The notes below the pieces were generated by a model. That model did no database searches. It saw only the letters and a list, made by a program, of their open reading frames with translations, and was not told the origin of the DNA. The position numbers and the translations under genes were made by a program. This document shows positions 5,859 to 6,160 of a stretch of DNA of 6,160 nucleotides, one piece after another. Positions within the stretch are counted from its first letter, which is position 1. Each line of letters opens with the position of its first letter. The stretch comes from Akkermansiaceae bacterium UBA1506 (lineage in GTDB: Bacteria; Verrucomicrobiota; Verrucomicrobiia; Verrucomicrobiales; DEV007): NCBI GenBank assembly GCA_002323995.1, contig DCQY01000123.1, positions 45,388 to 51,547 on the forward strand, given 5' to 3'.

Positions 5859-5887
5859 GGTGGCGGTAGGCTTACTGCCGCGCCACC
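5859..5887 (-). other. Strong hairpin in the rpmI-rplT gap
   Basis: GGTGG (5859-5863) pairs with CCACC (5883-5887), and CGGTAG (5864-5869) pairs with CTGCCG (5875-5880, one G-T pair) around the 5-nt loop GCTTA, with a 2-nt bulge at 5881-5882. GGTGGCG/CGCCACC is an alternative register. The minus strand has no U run after the stem, so this is not a standard terminator. It could be an RNA-processing site or part of an L20-responsive element. Neither is shown by the sequence. Confidence 0.4.
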
Positions 5888-5902
5888 AGTCGACTCAGTC
5901 GC

Positions 5903-5921
5903 GGATCGATTAGGCCGATCC
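5903..5921 (-). other. Second hairpin in the rpmI-rplT gap
   Basis: GGATCG (5903-5908) pairs with CGATCC (5916-5921) around the 7-nt loop ATTAGGC. It lies 22 nt after the rpmI stop codon on the minus strand and is followed by no U run. Together with the 5859-5887 stem it fills much of the 148-nt gap, which otherwise holds only the rplT Shine-Dalgarno sequence. Confidence 0.35.
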
Positions 5922-5943
5922 TTAGCGTTAGACGTCTCTCAAA

Positions 5944-6156
5944 TCAATGGGAGAACGGAAGATCAGCTTTGATGTTCTTCTCGTCACACTTTGCCGCCAA
6001 GGTACTTTGACCCAAGCGACGCATGCGTTTCGCGTTTTTGCGCCGATTCAGGTGTCTTTTACCCTGTTTCCGACGAAGAACGCGTCCGCTACCTGTCACC
6101 TTAAATCTTTTGGCGACGCCTTTTCGTGTTTTAGCTTTTCCAGCAACTCGTGCCAT
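5944..6156 (-). CDS. rpmI: Large ribosomal subunit protein bL35
   Basis: Ribosomal protein L35 is a small basic component of the 50S subunit. The 70-residue product contains the family core KTRKGVAKRFKVTGSGRVLR (9-28), then KQGKRHLNRRKNAKRMRRLG (30-49). Two things differ from typical 64-66-residue L35. The N-terminus MARVAGKAKTRKG replaces the common M-P-K-x-K-T-H/K, and the C-terminus carries a longer tail ending IKADLPFSH. The ATG at 6156 is only 4 nt from the window edge, so its ribosome binding site and any leader cannot be seen. In many bacteria infC lies just upstream; that would be outside the window. rplT follows after 148 nt. Confidence 0.96.
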   Translation of the reverse strand: MARVAGKAKTRKGVAKRFKVTGSGRVLRRKQGKRHLNRRKNAKRMRRLGQSTLAAKCDEKNIKADLPFSH

Positions 6157-6160
6157 AGCG

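Noticed and set aside
1..6160. CRISPR array, insertion sequence, attachment site or replication origin
   Set aside because: No regularly spaced repeats, transposase frame, flanking inverted repeats or DnaA-box cluster were seen.

Overview
The window looks like a stretch of bacterial chromosome of moderate GC content with every recognisable gene on the minus strand, so transcription runs from high to low coordinates. No tool could be run. The organism is inferred only from protein character: a 70-residue L35 with an unusual N-terminus, few Shine-Dalgarno motifs, and an enlarged ACP with a DAES phosphopantetheine site. These would fit Verrucomicrobiota (Opitutae-like) or a related PVC lineage. 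That placement is tentative.

Region 1 (about 6156 down to 1820) is a translation block in the widespread order rpmI (L35), rplT (L20), pheS, pheT. A 148-nt gap with two hairpins separates rpmI from rplT. A strong intrinsic terminator lies just after rplT, and the roughly 95-nt pheS leader beyond it carries a 10-bp direct repeat. pheS and pheT, the alpha and beta subunits of phenylalanyl-tRNA synthetase, are 30 nt apart and presumably co-transcribed.

Region 2 (1819-1524) has no recognisable gene. It holds several hairpins and ends in a long terminator-like stem, which probably closes the pheST transcript.

Region 3 (1523 to 1) is the start of a type II fatty-acid or polyketide-like acyl cluster. 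It contains a 69-codon ORF that looks only like the C-terminal tail of a short-chain dehydrogenase/reductase (SDR), then a complete FabG-type ketoreductase, an enlarged acyl carrier protein, and the first 24 codons of a probable hotdog-fold 3-hydroxyacyl-ACP dehydratase cut by the window edge. FabG would reduce 3-oxoacyl groups carried by the ACP, and the dehydratase would remove water from the resulting 3-hydroxyacyl-ACP. An intrinsic-terminator-like hairpin sits between the ACP and the dehydratase start, with an alternative competing stem.

Most of the window is ordinary housekeeping DNA. The parts that deserve a second look are the ACP-dehydratase junction, the headless SDR tail, the enlarged ACP, and the structured gaps.
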